A DNA stretch of 64,000 nucleotides. It comes from Apostichopus japonicus. Its lineage: Eukaryota > Echinodermata > Holothuroidea > Aspidochirotida > Stichopodidae. The stretch covers positions 33,452,501 to 33,516,500 of the forward strand of contig NC_092568.1 of the NCBI RefSeq assembly GCF_037975245.1, read 5' to 3'. Every line of letters begins with the position of its first letter. Position 1 is the first letter of the stretch. Shown here in pieces: positions 13,211-51,869 of this stretch. The translations under genes were made by a program, and so were the position numbers. The notes beneath the pieces were generated by a model. That model did no database searches, was not told the origin of the DNA, and saw only the letters and a program-made list of their open reading frames with translations.

Positions 13211-15315
13211 TTCGGAAGAATATATGTATGTGTGGTTCATCGGCCGGTTACCAACTTCTTACTTTTGAAAACAAAAGTGCAGCAAGCCAATTGTAATATT
13301 CGCCAAAAGTAAAATAATCGATTCATACATAAAACATGTAAAGAGCATTGTATTAAATAGCACAGTGAACGGCATTAAGTTAGTTCATATATTATCTGTG
13401 AGTTTGCCGACAGCCTCTGACAGTACAGAGTGTGGAGCGTACTTTATGTGGTAAGTTTGCTGTAGATTTGATTTATTTATTTAATTTTTTTGGGTTTTTT
13501 ATACCATCCCTGAAAACTCTAAACCTTTAACTTAAGAAAATGTGCTTGTACTTTTATTATCAGTTTATACACATTAATTGGTAGCACAGTCACTTATTTC
13601 CGCACCGTTCACGTTGAATTTCTCACCTGCCCCCACCCCATCACCACCCAACCCCACCCACTTATTCCACCTCTCACCGCATTTGGAATAGTATCGGCCA
13701 CTACTTGGTAATGCTAATAACTATTATAATCAGTACCGGTAGTGTGTGTAAAGGTACCCAGGAGGGGACGTGGATTGGGGGTGGACGTGGGGGTGCATGG
13801 TCAATCGAGGGGAAACGTTCAATCTGAGGGATTTTACGGTCAATATGCGAAAATTGAGACCACCCCCAGCACACAGGACGCCCTTTCAAAAAGGTTCATG
13901 CCTCTACATAAATCAGTGGGGGAATTTATACCCCCTGCTCTCCCCTTCCATACACCCGGGTACACACCCAATCCTATCTTTGAAATCCTATCTACGTTAC
14001 TTATTCTACATGCTAGATTTGATATTGGTTGATATTTAACCTGTAATTAATTGTAACGTGTTATAAACACCCCGTGCGATATGTCATTGTCTGCTTCGTG
14101 TTCACCTTGTGTATAGTACCAAGTTGATCGACAGCGCGCTTCAGACACAATACTCGCGTGCCGACGAAGTAAAACCCAGTCATAGCATAGACATTATATG
14201 AATAATAAAATAATAAATAAGACGCTTTTGTAGATTAAGTCATCTTATTGCCCCGGTTTATACCCTTGTTGTCATCACGTATTTATTTAGTTTCTCCTCC
14301 TGACCTCTGGGAATCCATCGATGACAAACAAACATGGCCGATGTTAAGTCATCTGTTCCACTGTTGAAAGTCGGCATCAGTCACTCTTTATGCTGTCATG
14401 GATCACATGGGACGCCAGGATGGCCAGCCGTATGATTTCAATATTTCTGTACCGTGATATTAATATGATAGTTGATATTTATATAGTGTGCATGGATGAT
14501 GTGGTACCGTGCCAGTATACACTAAGATAAATACCAGGTTTAACGTATAGCTAATTGGTACCGTCTGTTGGTTAAAATCATATATGTTTATAGTATCAAA
14601 CGGCGCCCTCAGTCCCGGATAACGAGTGCCCGTCGTATACGTATCCCTCCTCCTCGGTACGTCTGACATTGATGAACCCCGACACAGGTTTGAGATGGAA
14701 TATGGGGGCAGCATTGAGAGACAAATGTAGGCCTATATGACGGCACCAAGCCCGCTTAAAGGTGGTTGATGTGGAAATTATGGGGGGGGGGGGGGGGCTC
14801 TGCATTGTCTCTTTACATCAGTTATATAATTCTTCAGTGTATTAACACATTTTCACATAAGTCATCTCAAACTTCAATCCTGCATCCAATCTTCCCACAT
14901 CCCCTCATCTCCTTATCCCCTCATCCCCTCATCACCTCATCCCCAATCCCCCCACTCCCACCCCATCCCCCATCCCCTCACCCCTCACCCCTTACTCCTC
15001 CCATCTTGATTGCGCCAAAATCGTATGTAAGCTGCAGGTAAACTGCTATTCCCTCTGTCATGTTCATGTACCTAGCTATGGTTTGTAGGACAACGTCTGT
15101 TCTATCTAGATAATCTCAAGATCTCATCAACATTCCGTCATATCCATTGGCCTTTTGGCGATTGATTTTCGAGCGTTCTGAGTTTTTCACGTTCATGTGC
15201 TATAGGATTACATTTGGCAGAATGAAGAATGGTATAGGGAAGCCTAGGGATGGTTGGCATGGTATATAATATTCTCATCTGCCAGCTAGCAGCACTCCTC
15301 CACGCTAACATGGTA

Positions 15316-15445
15316 GTAACAAAATAAAACAAAACTGTTAAGCAAACTGCTTATTCACTAAAGAGCCCGTGTAAGAGAATGTTTAAAAGTAAGTTGGCCT
15401 GACGTTTCGATCCTAGCAGGATCTTCTTCAGAGGCTGAATAATAT
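15316..15445 (-). mobile_element. Penelope-like element remnant, minus strand
   Basis: The reverse complement matches 39510-39655, including the ACTGTTAAGCAAACTGCTTA part. It lies in non-coding DNA with no protein remnant. Confidence 0.5.
15397..15435 (-). ncRNA. Hammerhead ribozyme motif, minus strand
   Basis: The reverse complement gives the same helix I (GCCT/AGGC), CTGAAGA, GATCCT-GCT-AGGATC, GAAA and GTC arrangement as the copy at 39547. The core is fully conserved although the surrounding repeat has diverged by roughly 15 percent by eye. Confidence 0.65.
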
Positions 15446-18400
15446 GATAATAACAGTAATACTGGTTCTAGTTTATTTTGTGATATATGCTGTTCTATAA
15501 GCAGCTAGACAATTACATTTTGACCCCCCCCCCTTACCCCTACCCATTCCAGATTAGATACCTTTCAGTAGCAACTATAGGATAGGAGGAGGATTTATAG
15601 AAGTGCGAACAACACAAATTCTGCGCTTATTAAAAAAAACGTAAACTTTAAATATTTCACAACTTAAGGCATGAATAAAGTTAACCTTCTGGAATATAGA
15701 GAGTGCATGGTTAGCAATGGTCATTACCAAATACTTTCACGTGTCATTTGTACACGGACACGATAACCCCCCCCCACACCCCCACCACCACCGCCGCCAT
15801 CTCAACACACCCTCCATCTCCCACTACGTGTCCCCCCACCCCGCACTGGCTGTCTGTTATCCCCGCTGCTTAGTAATATAAAATAAAAAAAGAATTGGGC
15901 GATACATCTGTAGTCGTCTGCAACCCACTCATCATCCCATCAAGTATCTAGGTTATTACTCCCTGCCATGGCCTCCTTGATAACATTCGTTAAGCATATA
16001 GCACTATATATAGTTAGTTTATTCATTACAGTTAGGGTATATATATATATACAACGCTGGCCTATTTATGTAGTACAGTATACACGTCTGGTTTCTTCAA
16101 AGTCGCTGCATGTATGATCATCTGCCTATGAAAAGGACAACTCTGAATATTTTATCCTCGCAAGAAGTACATCAATATAATAGACCCAGCCTCTAGTTTT
16201 GTCTTGTCTGATGAAAACAGACAAAATAGATTTGAGGCAAGGCATGGGAAAGCGAAGTTAAAAGTTCATCTTGTAATGGTTTCGCCGTATTCGTTGAAGA
16301 ATTGAAAAAGCACATGTAGGCCTGTATGTGTCTCTGTGTTCTATTTATTGAAAGACATGTAGGACAGCATAGGATACGATAAAATGTGTGGGTACCTTAA
16401 AGCGTGACAAATAAGTGGCACTGTTTCTCTTTTATACGATTGTTAGTCTAATAGATTAAAATTTCATTCAATCGTTTCAATCTAACTGTAGTGCGGCGAA
16501 AGTTTGCGTTTTACTGGGTAATATTATTCAGTGCAAAAACCGGCTGATTAATTTGATAAAGTGTATCACATTTCAGACAATATTTAGGTCCTCTTTTTTT
16601 TTAGAATCATCTGAAACTTTCAACATTCAATCAATATATGAAAGTAAACGAGAATAGCTTAGAGGGACTGGCAACTAAATGATATGTGTTTTTTTCATAT
16701 AGGCATATTTACCCGGGAAGTATAGAATATTGGTTATAACCTTGTTTGCATTGAAAACTCTGATATTTGTCAATTCGTATGACTCCCAAAAGCAGGTAAA
16801 ATTATAGCCAATTTATACAACAAGAAAGAAATCACATTTTCAAAAAGATAAAGAAATAAACGAATAAATAAATGAATAAACAATCCAAACGAACAAACAC
16901 ACGCAAGAAAACAAAATGCAAATTAAAAAAAAATTGTAATTTATATAGGCTGCATGTCATCTAATTATGATAACGTTAAATGATGTTTCAATTACGTGAA
17001 GCCCCTGCAGTGCGACACGGGCTATTCCACTTCACCAATCACACATCTTAATTATAAAACACAAACTGCAAGTGTGTAGGGACAGACTTTTAGGTAGAGC
17101 CATAGTTACAAACCTTTCACATAGCCATATGTTTAAAATAATATGATGCATTATAGTGTGTACCATATTAGCTACATCACTATAGTTTCCGTCACACCAG
17201 ATGGCTTCCCATAGTAACGGTTTGTTGACCACCACGGTGCGTAACATAATCATCCAATAAACCTATGGAAGCATGCTCCCCCTTTATAGCTATAATAAAC
17301 CGGAAAGTGATAAATTTCATTCAACGATTAACTGCTATAATATAAATTGAGATTATGGAAAACCCAGAAGTTTCTTTTTTAAGACCTCTTGCCCTCAATG
17401 TGATACTTAATCCAGCTATTAAAATTTACGACTGAGTTTTTTTTTCAAGTTAAATATTCTAACGATCCTTATGGAAGAAACTTCCGACCTATTTGAAGCT
17501 ATAAGTAATCTTTTGTTAACACCCAAACTATAGTCAAACCTTTAGTATGTTATCGTCCAGTGAGTAAATCGAAAGACTTTTACAAGTGGGGGTGCTAATT
17601 GAGCTGAAGAAAGTCAGTCCCTTCTATAATCCTTTTAATTGCTGTTTTCTACTGTGGAAGGCTTGATTGAGTTGCCGTTTCTCAATTTGTGGTCATGAAG
17701 GTCATTTCAGTGGGTATTTCTCCTTTCTTTAACCCTTGTTTGTGTGCTGGTCATTATATAGTATAAGCATCATTGATCCGTCGATAACAACTCCAGATTC
17801 AATAGCAACATCCATGGACATTAAAAGGATACCACCGGGGCGTCTCTACATAATTGATCACGTGACTGGTGCACCCCGTATTCCACCCCTTTCTTTATGT
17901 TTTTCTGAAACGAGACTCATTTTCTCACCATCTGTGAAAAAGCGAGTTTCATGGTGGGCCGCAAACCCTGCCTGATTAACTGGGATCTGGAAGTGAAATC
18001 AGTTTCCTTGTTACGTATAGCATTTGTAGAATAACAATTTCAATGTTACCGTAGTTTTGGTTTTCTTGTCCGTAACTCTTGGGTTGCACGCTGCGAAATG
18101 TGTACAAATCCAGCTGCAGCTGACATGTATCAAAGAGTGGTTGGAGCTCCTACAAAGACCTGTGCATATATATTTGACCGCCTTTACATGCATGGTAATG
18201 AGGTAGGTATGTATATATAGCCTACTCCGGTTGGAGTTTGAATAGTTTTAGTCTTGTTTGTAACAGGTAATTTTACCTCCAGACGATTTGACTGTATATA
18301 TGTAGATTTAACAAGTAAGAGGGTGTTGGTACATAATCTGCCAAGAGCAGTGTCAAAACGCATTTTTTTTGTACCTGTTTTTCTTGATATCTCTCTGTAT

Positions 18401-18578
18401 ATTATGTACTTAAATAAAGGGGGAAGGAGTTGGTAAATATTAATTATAAACTTCATCTCATATTTTCCTCTTTTAACCCTCAGTTTATGAAATGACGTAA
18501 TCACCGACGGGATCGCATACTTGAACCAGCCCCGATTGATCGAGGACCAAAGATGTGGACCAATACTCTCTTAAAATG

Positions 18579-18780
18579 TTAGACTGAAGAATTCAGTCTT
18601 CTTTGAGACTGAAATTTTTTTCAGTGTTATACACTGAGTTTAGACTGAGAAACACTCTACTTAGACTGTATTATCAGTTACACCGTTCAGTCGCTGTTTT
18701 GGACTGACTTTATTAACCAATCAGCTAATCACATGTGGCATGTCATCTTACCATTTTCAGTCTCTGTATTCCACTGAAAA
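18579..18780. repeat. Left subterminal AGTCT/AGACT array of the 4.8 kb element
   Basis: Irregularly spaced inverted and direct copies of AGACTGA and TCAGTCT. Such arrays are the usual transposase-binding architecture of several cut-and-paste superfamilies. Confidence 0.7.
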
Positions 18781-18888
18781 ATGTATCCAATCAGAGAACA
18801 GAAATGCGCCTACGTCATCCGAAAACTTGCAAATACGCCGCAAAAATAAGTGTGACAACGAGCGCTACAACTTGTGTACATATATACT
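18717..18888 (+). promoter_or_regulatory. Promoter-like region inside the 4.8 kb element: two CCAAT boxes and a TATA-like site
   Basis: CCAATCAG occurs at 18717-18724 and again at 18787-18794, and an ACATATATACT stretch lies at about 18879-18887. All are on the same strand and upstream of the SAM-like ATG at 19011. Spacing is plausible for an RNA polymerase II promoter. Inferred from motifs only. Confidence 0.35.
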
Positions 18889-19010
18889 ACTATATTCTTC
18901 GCTTAGCCAGGTACTCGCTGTACTGTACGTACGCACGCCGTACACACAGCTAGGCATGAACGAGACAGACGACCGTATGTCTAAGCTAGAGTAAAGGTTA
19001 TAAATTAGCA

Positions 19011-19080
19011 ATGGCTGAGTCTTTAAGAACTTTTCTTACAAATAAAGGTTTCCACGAAGAAGTGATAACAGTGTTCGAGG
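19011..19080 (+). CDS. SAM-like first exon carried by the transposon
   Basis: The ATG at 19011 gives MAESLRTFLTNKGFHEEVIT then VFE, and a donor GTATGT at 19081 in phase 1. The pattern (short N-terminus, F-L, GF, E-E-V-I) looks like helix 1-2 of a SAM domain as found at the start of many invertebrate proteins. I could not find the following exons within the element with confidence, so it may be a captured or orphaned first exon. Confidence 0.35.
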
Positions 19081-19235
19081 GTATGTATGTATGTTTTTTG
19101 TTGTTTTCCAATTAATACAGAATAAAAGCTTGGCAGTTCGTAACGTTAGTTATTCTAGGCTTGTGCGCGAGGTAGGCCTAGCTAGGCTGTACTATAGCAA
19201 ATAGGGCCTAGGCTGTTGTTATAATTGGTGGGGCC

Positions 19236-19420
19236 TATTAACACGATCGTCGGGCGAATAAGCACGCCGGTCCTGCATATGTACCCGATCGTCGGGCAAA
19301 TCAGCCCGCCTGTCCTGCGTATGTACCCGATCGTCGGGCAAATCAGCCCGTCTGTCCTGCATATGTACCCGATCGTCGGGCGAATAAGCACGCTTGTCCT
19401 GCAGTATGTACTCGATCGTC
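19236..19420. repeat. 42-bp minisatellite with GATCGTCGGGC core
   Basis: About 4.5 units of 42 bp, each containing CCCGATCGTCGGGC (a near-palindrome) followed by a CCTGCATATGTA-type tail. A further 1.5 diverged units occur at 19588-19685 in the downstream duplicate. Confidence 0.85.
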
Positions 19421-19850
19421 CCAAAATGAATCTAGGCTAGGTTAACCTCATAACAAATACTTGGACATAATAATGCTCAAGAAATTGCAAAACACAGTAC
19501 TATTATGCATAGATTGTAAGCACCCTTAATTATTTGAAAAATGTAGTGACTGCTACAGCCATTACAGCATGAAGCTATCACGGTACCAGATCGTTGGGCA
19601 AATTAGCCCGCCTGTCCTGCATATGAACCCAATCGTCGGGCGAATAAGCACGCTTGTCAGGACTGCAATATGTACTCGATCGTCCCAAATGAATCTAGGC
19701 TAGGTTAACCTCATAACAAATACTTGAACATAATAATGCTCAAGAAATTGCAAAACACAGTACTATTATGCATAGATTGTAAGCACCCTTAATTATTTGA
19801 AAAAATGTAGTGACTTCTACAGCCATTACAGCATGAAGCTAACACGATTC
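19420..19850. repeat. Tandem duplication, period about 263 bp
   Basis: The segment starting AATGAATCTAGGCTAGG at about 19425 recurs at about 19688 and is nearly identical through TTACAGCATGAAGCTA. It lies inside the 4.8 kb element; the unit includes part of the minisatellite. Confidence 0.8.
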
Positions 19851-20829
19851 TGTTAAACCATTACCCTTGTATTTAAATCATGTGGAAACTGGAAAAGAAT
19901 TGGTATGCTTTTGTTATTTTATTAAACATATAGTGGGCCATCAGTCTTTATTATAAGATTTTACAGTAATATTACCATTCACTAATGTTATGAAATCAGT
20001 TTCTTTTACAAGCAGATAGACATATTAGTGAAATCAGTAGGCTAAAATGTAAATCATATTCCTTGTTCACTGGTTTTCTATGCTGATGTAATGGAATCAG
20101 GAGATGTCATGAACAATTTATCCTTAAAAAGAGAAATTTCTGAAAACAACTAACAACAAACCTTGCTTGGTAACCATGTACCTGCCAAAATCAACATGAT
20201 AACCCATAAATGTTAGGTTGAATTTGAATCCACCTTCACATAACACATCTCACCCGCCATGGATGACATATTGCTGCCTATCGTGAATTGATATATCTCC
20301 TTTGTACAATGCCAGTCATGTTCTTGTTTCTCCATTCTCTCCTAAATATTATTCTAGTCTAGTCTCTCTACCTCTCAACATATCATTTTTTAAGAATGTT
20401 TTGATTTATACCATATTGCTTGTCCTTTATCACATTTATTTTTATCTTCACCAAACAGGAGGGCACATATTGAGAGTACAGCACAGGGCAGACAAGGACA
20501 ATATTGACAGCCTTTCATCCTATCTCTCGGACCAGAATTGAACCCCAAACAATTCTTCATTGTGGCAGATAAACTGGCCATTCCAGCTGGGACAGAGGCG
20601 TAGAACATACATTTAACATAGACTATGCTCCCCCTCTACAACACTAGTTTTGTGAGTTCCATGCTTCCATGGTGTATGGAATTTTGCAACCAACAGAAGT
20701 GAAGTCTCTCGTCCGTATCCATGCCACATCTATAAGGGCAGCCAGCATGGAGTTACTTCAAGGAGTGAATGTTACTTTTTTATTGCTCTGTAGTCCGGAA
20801 CCACGTGTGTCAGCATGGAGTAGCTTTAA

Positions 20830-21188
20830 AAGGGTGTGAAGACTCGCGCAAAAAGAACGTCTAATGCCGGTAATCTGACCTAGTTTCGAATGAGGTGTAA
20901 CAGAAGTGTTAGACACTGCCATCGATCCCAGAAAATACAAACACAGCTTGCTACCGTCGGTAATTAGACACTAGTGTACAGTCAGTACATACAGCTACCG
21001 TCAATACCCACATTACAGTGTATAAACGATACAGCGATGAACATCTCAGGTCCAGCTAAAGATATCAAGGTATCACGTTTCATTACTGTCTGTCTTTTTT
21101 AGCGACACGAACAAACATCACTTGCAAGCAACAGAAAGTTAACTTTTTCAGATGGCTGCATGCTGTTTGGGACAAATCTTCAATGCCT
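20830..21188 (+). mobile_element. TTAA-flanked MITE, copy 1 (nested in the 4.8 kb element)
   Basis: Flanked by TTAA on both sides, with ends (A)AGGGTGTGAAGACTCGC and the inverted form AATCTTCAATGCCT. It shares most of its length, in opposite orientation, with 61133-61506. TTAA target sites fit Kolobok or piggyBac type machinery. About 359 bp with no coding capacity. Confidence 0.75.
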
Positions 21189-22417
21189 TTAAGGAGTAAC
21201 TAACACATACCCTAAAACGTTAAATTGATTACCCGGAGTTTACAAACAGTTTTATATGAATAGGGAGGGCTCCAGAAATAAATATTTAATTGATTTTTGG
21301 TTTTTAAAAATGTTTTTTAATGATACTGATCTAATTATGAATGTAATTAAACAAACACCTAGTTGCCAAAAAAACTTTGTTGTATGATTTTTCGAGCATG
21401 TTATTTTAATGTTTACTTTAATGTTCCTACATTTCACTGCACTCACTATGTTGAAGGTTTATTTAATTAAGCAATTAATTAAGCTAATATTATTTATTGT
21501 GCACAATATTCCATAATTTGTTCCATGAAAAGCAAGTAACCTGATTATTATAAAGTCAGTAACTGTAGAAAATTCCATTTGAGAATATCCTTTCCTCATT
21601 ATTCCCCCCCCCCCATTTTTTTTAAATTTTAGTGATGTAATGAGTCAAAACTGTTTTCAATTTTTTAGTCGACTCTCGAGTGACATTTCTTTTTCAGCTA
21701 GAGGCCGACATTAAAGGATTCACGTGAGATAATTTATAAAACTTTAAAATTTGATTGAAATCCCAATCAAAATCACTATATATGATTACTATCAGAAAGT
21801 TAAGAAATAATTGAGGGTGGTATAATAGTCACATGTACTGTTTTTGCATACAAATTTGCTTTATATGAATGCCATATCATGAAATCGTGAATGCAGTATA
21901 TAATAGTTCATGTTTATCTAATAGCCATTATGAAGTTTGTGCCATTCTGTCAACTGCTTGCTTGTAACATTTTGTTTTGTGTGTGCTGGATAATGACTTT
22001 CAGCAATCGCCAATCTATATCATTGAAACACAAAGTATTAAATGTTCACCGCACTGATATATAGTTTGACCATTCCTAATATTTTATAAATAACCTGCTG
22101 AAAATTTGTCATATGTTTTCCCCATTTTGAAATCATTCTAAGAAAATTGTTGCTACTATACATTAATGATTCACAACTGGAAAAAAGGCAATGTACCAGA
22201 TCCATTGTACTATCGTCGTGTTTCCATCATATCCCTTTTGTAAAGGCAAGATCGTATAGTTACTATATCCTTTACAGTGGAAAATTTAAAGTTCAGTGAG
22301 ATCGGGAGATGGGATCAGCTGGGTATATAACCACTCAATTTACAGCTGTGTTGTCAATGAATTCCAGGATATTACCACCTGGTGGTGACATACAAAGAAT
22401 TTAAAGTGCTTTCTGTT

Positions 22418-22522
22418 ACAGTGGTGTTGCCAGACATTTGAATCTTGGTTGGTGATATGTCTATTTGTGAATTCCTTCTCGGGGGAGGGGTTCCCCAGGC
22501 CACCCATTGGCGACACCACTGA
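22418..22522. repeat. Short inverted-repeat element ending CAGTGGTGT/ACACCACTG
   Basis: CAGTGGTGTTGCC at the left and GGCGACACCACTG at the right are inverted with one mismatch in 13, enclosing about 80 bp. It resembles a small foldback or MITE-like insertion nested in the large element. Confidence 0.45.
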
Positions 22523-23104
22523 TCTGTTCTCAGCTCACCTAATCCTTTCCAAAAAAATTAAAGAACATTTTAGATCCAGGCCCAATTCAAGCAGAAATTT
22601 GACAGATTAATATTGAACTGAAAATATGTCACTGTTATGTAAAGTATCTTTATAATTTGAACGTTTGTTGCAAAGATAACATGTTTTGTTGAACATCCCT
22701 CAGAATATTGTAGTTTTGATTTCTGTTTTTTTTTAATATATTAAAAATTATATAAGAATATATAAGTGGGTTAGTGGGAATAAAATTACTGTTCGGTGGA
22801 TATTGACAATTATATTTCTTGATGGAATACCATTTTTAATGTACTTTGTGTGTGACTGTCACAATAATTTTCTGGTCTTTATAGCCTAACATGATTGGAT
22901 GTGAAGGTGAAGTCACTCCATGAAGTAGCACCTTTCAGTAAATTCCCCTGCATTAACAGATCATTGAATGTTGTCTTGATGACCTTAACTGCATCTTTAT
23001 TGAAGAATTCCAGCACTTAGCCAACACGGAGGATCTATAGAAAAGCTTGCTCAATCCAGAATTTGCAATTTATAAAATTGACAGTATAGCTGTGATGTGT
23101 AATA

Positions 23105-23400
23105 ATTCAGTCTAAAGGACCGACTGTTCAGTCTGATATCAGTCTTATAGACTGAAAGTATTCAATCTTATTAAGACTGGTGCTGCAATAAATCAGTCTA
23201 AACTGCTGACTGTTCAGTCTAAAGTGGTTTGATTTTCAGTCTATTAGACTGAAGAGTATTTAGTCTAATTAAGACTGACCTTCAGTCTTTACATTTCAGA
23301 CTGGAATTCAGTCTAAGTAGTCTGATCCCTTATCCCATCCATCATTAGACTGAAATTTCAGTCGATTAGACTGAAATTTCAGTCTCTCATTTTAAGAGAG
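23105..23400. repeat. Right subterminal AGTCT/AGACT array of the 4.8 kb element
   Basis: Denser than the left array, with many copies of TCAGTCTA and TAGACTGA up to the terminal TTTTAAGAGAG. It ends 27 nt before the PKDCC splice acceptor. Confidence 0.75.
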
Positions 23401-23429
23401 TAGGAAACTGAACGTCGGTCTCCTCTTAG

Positions 23430-50818
<27,389 letters not shown>

Positions 50819-51016
50819 TGACAATGACCTTGTGATACTAGTGTGAATAGATTACAATCAACAAAACTATGTATTTCAATGGAAGAACGTCAACGGTTTA
50901 CACTGTGATAGCAGTGGTATAACAGGAAGGAACTAGAACTAAACGTCGGAATAAGAACAACAACAGAAACGAATGTGACCTTACCTATCACAGGATAATA
51001 TACATGGTAATGGTTC

Positions 51017-51273
51017 GTCTTGTTAAGATCCTAGTATGAACAGCCTAGTTCACCTTTCTTTTTTCACAAAGCTATTTTCCCGTATCTATTTGCTGTACTG
51101 CCCCGAGAACGCCCGCGGCTACGTTTTAGGTATTATAGGTTTGTGTCGGACAGATCCTCTGGCATGTAAAATACAGTGGGCAAGCACATTCGTGGTTGGC
51201 AGAATCGGACTCTGAGGCATGTACAGTTTGCACGCGAGAAAAAGAGTATTACAAACGACTTGGCCAAGACTAG
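51017..51273 (-). repeat. Inverted-repeat partner B (downstream of PKDCC stop)
   Basis: Opposite-orientation copy of 46513-46770, about 200 bp after the PKDCC stop codon and probably within its 3'UTR. Confidence 0.8.
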
Positions 51274-51863
51274 GTAATCGTGTCAAACTTAAATATACCA
51301 ATGCATTCCATGGAGTTATAAATTTTGTAATTATTTTGTAATTGCCATAAAAGTGGTAAATACATTGGTGGAAAAGCCGAGCCGTGGAGGATTGCGACAG
51401 AGTTCCTCTACAATAATTACTTGGAGGTTGAGCCCATCACTTTCTCCCCCTCCCCCACCCCCCTCTGGCTCTCTCCCTATCCGTCACCCCAAAACATGTC
51501 ATCATCCACATATATTCATGCAACAAGATGACCCAATTAAGGAGAATACTACTATAGTATAACCAACCAGCCACAAAATCCGGGATACTGCCCAAGTTGT
51601 TCGCCACTATCCGGAGATGGCCATGCAGATTCCTGTAATACAATGATAACGTGGCTGTGAGCGTGAGGCCATTTACAGTTCCCCTTAGTGTTTGTTTCTT
51701 CGTCATATTTTCAAGCTAAAGTACTAAGTGCGTTAACAATTTTTTGGAATACCAGGGTCGTATGGTACGGTAATATGTGGCATATCATCTTCTTAAAATT
51801 ATGTCCACGTGTTTTTGACATTCTTTTTTCGACTTTCACGAACATGTTTGAAACATTTTATTG

Positions 51864-51869
51864 AATAAA
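51864..51869 (+). promoter_or_regulatory. Candidate polyadenylation signal of PKDCC
   Basis: This is the first AATAAA I find after the PKDCC stop, about 1.05 kb downstream. If used, the 3'UTR would include the inverted copy of a repeat at 51017-51273. No transcript evidence is available. Confidence 0.4.

Larger units (their letters stand above)
18564..23402. mobile_element. 4.8 kb terminal-inverted-repeat DNA transposon with dense subterminal repeats
   Basis: The left end TACTCTCTTAAAATG, two bases, then AGACTGAA matches the reverse complement of the right end at all positions except the two middle bases. If the outer TA is the target duplication, the element itself starts CTCTCTTAAAATG. Inside each end are many copies of a short unit containing AGTCT/AGACT in both orientations (18579-18780 and 23105-23400). 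The interior holds a promoter-like region, a SAM-like first exon, a 42-bp minisatellite, a 263-bp duplication and a nested TTAA MITE. I see no transposase, so it is probably non-autonomous or degraded. Superfamily not assigned. Confidence 0.75.

Noticed and set aside
18740-18994. 84-codon frame in the 4.8 kb element
   Set aside because: It overlaps the CCAAT/TATA region and lies upstream of the more convincing SAM-like exon; probably leader sequence.
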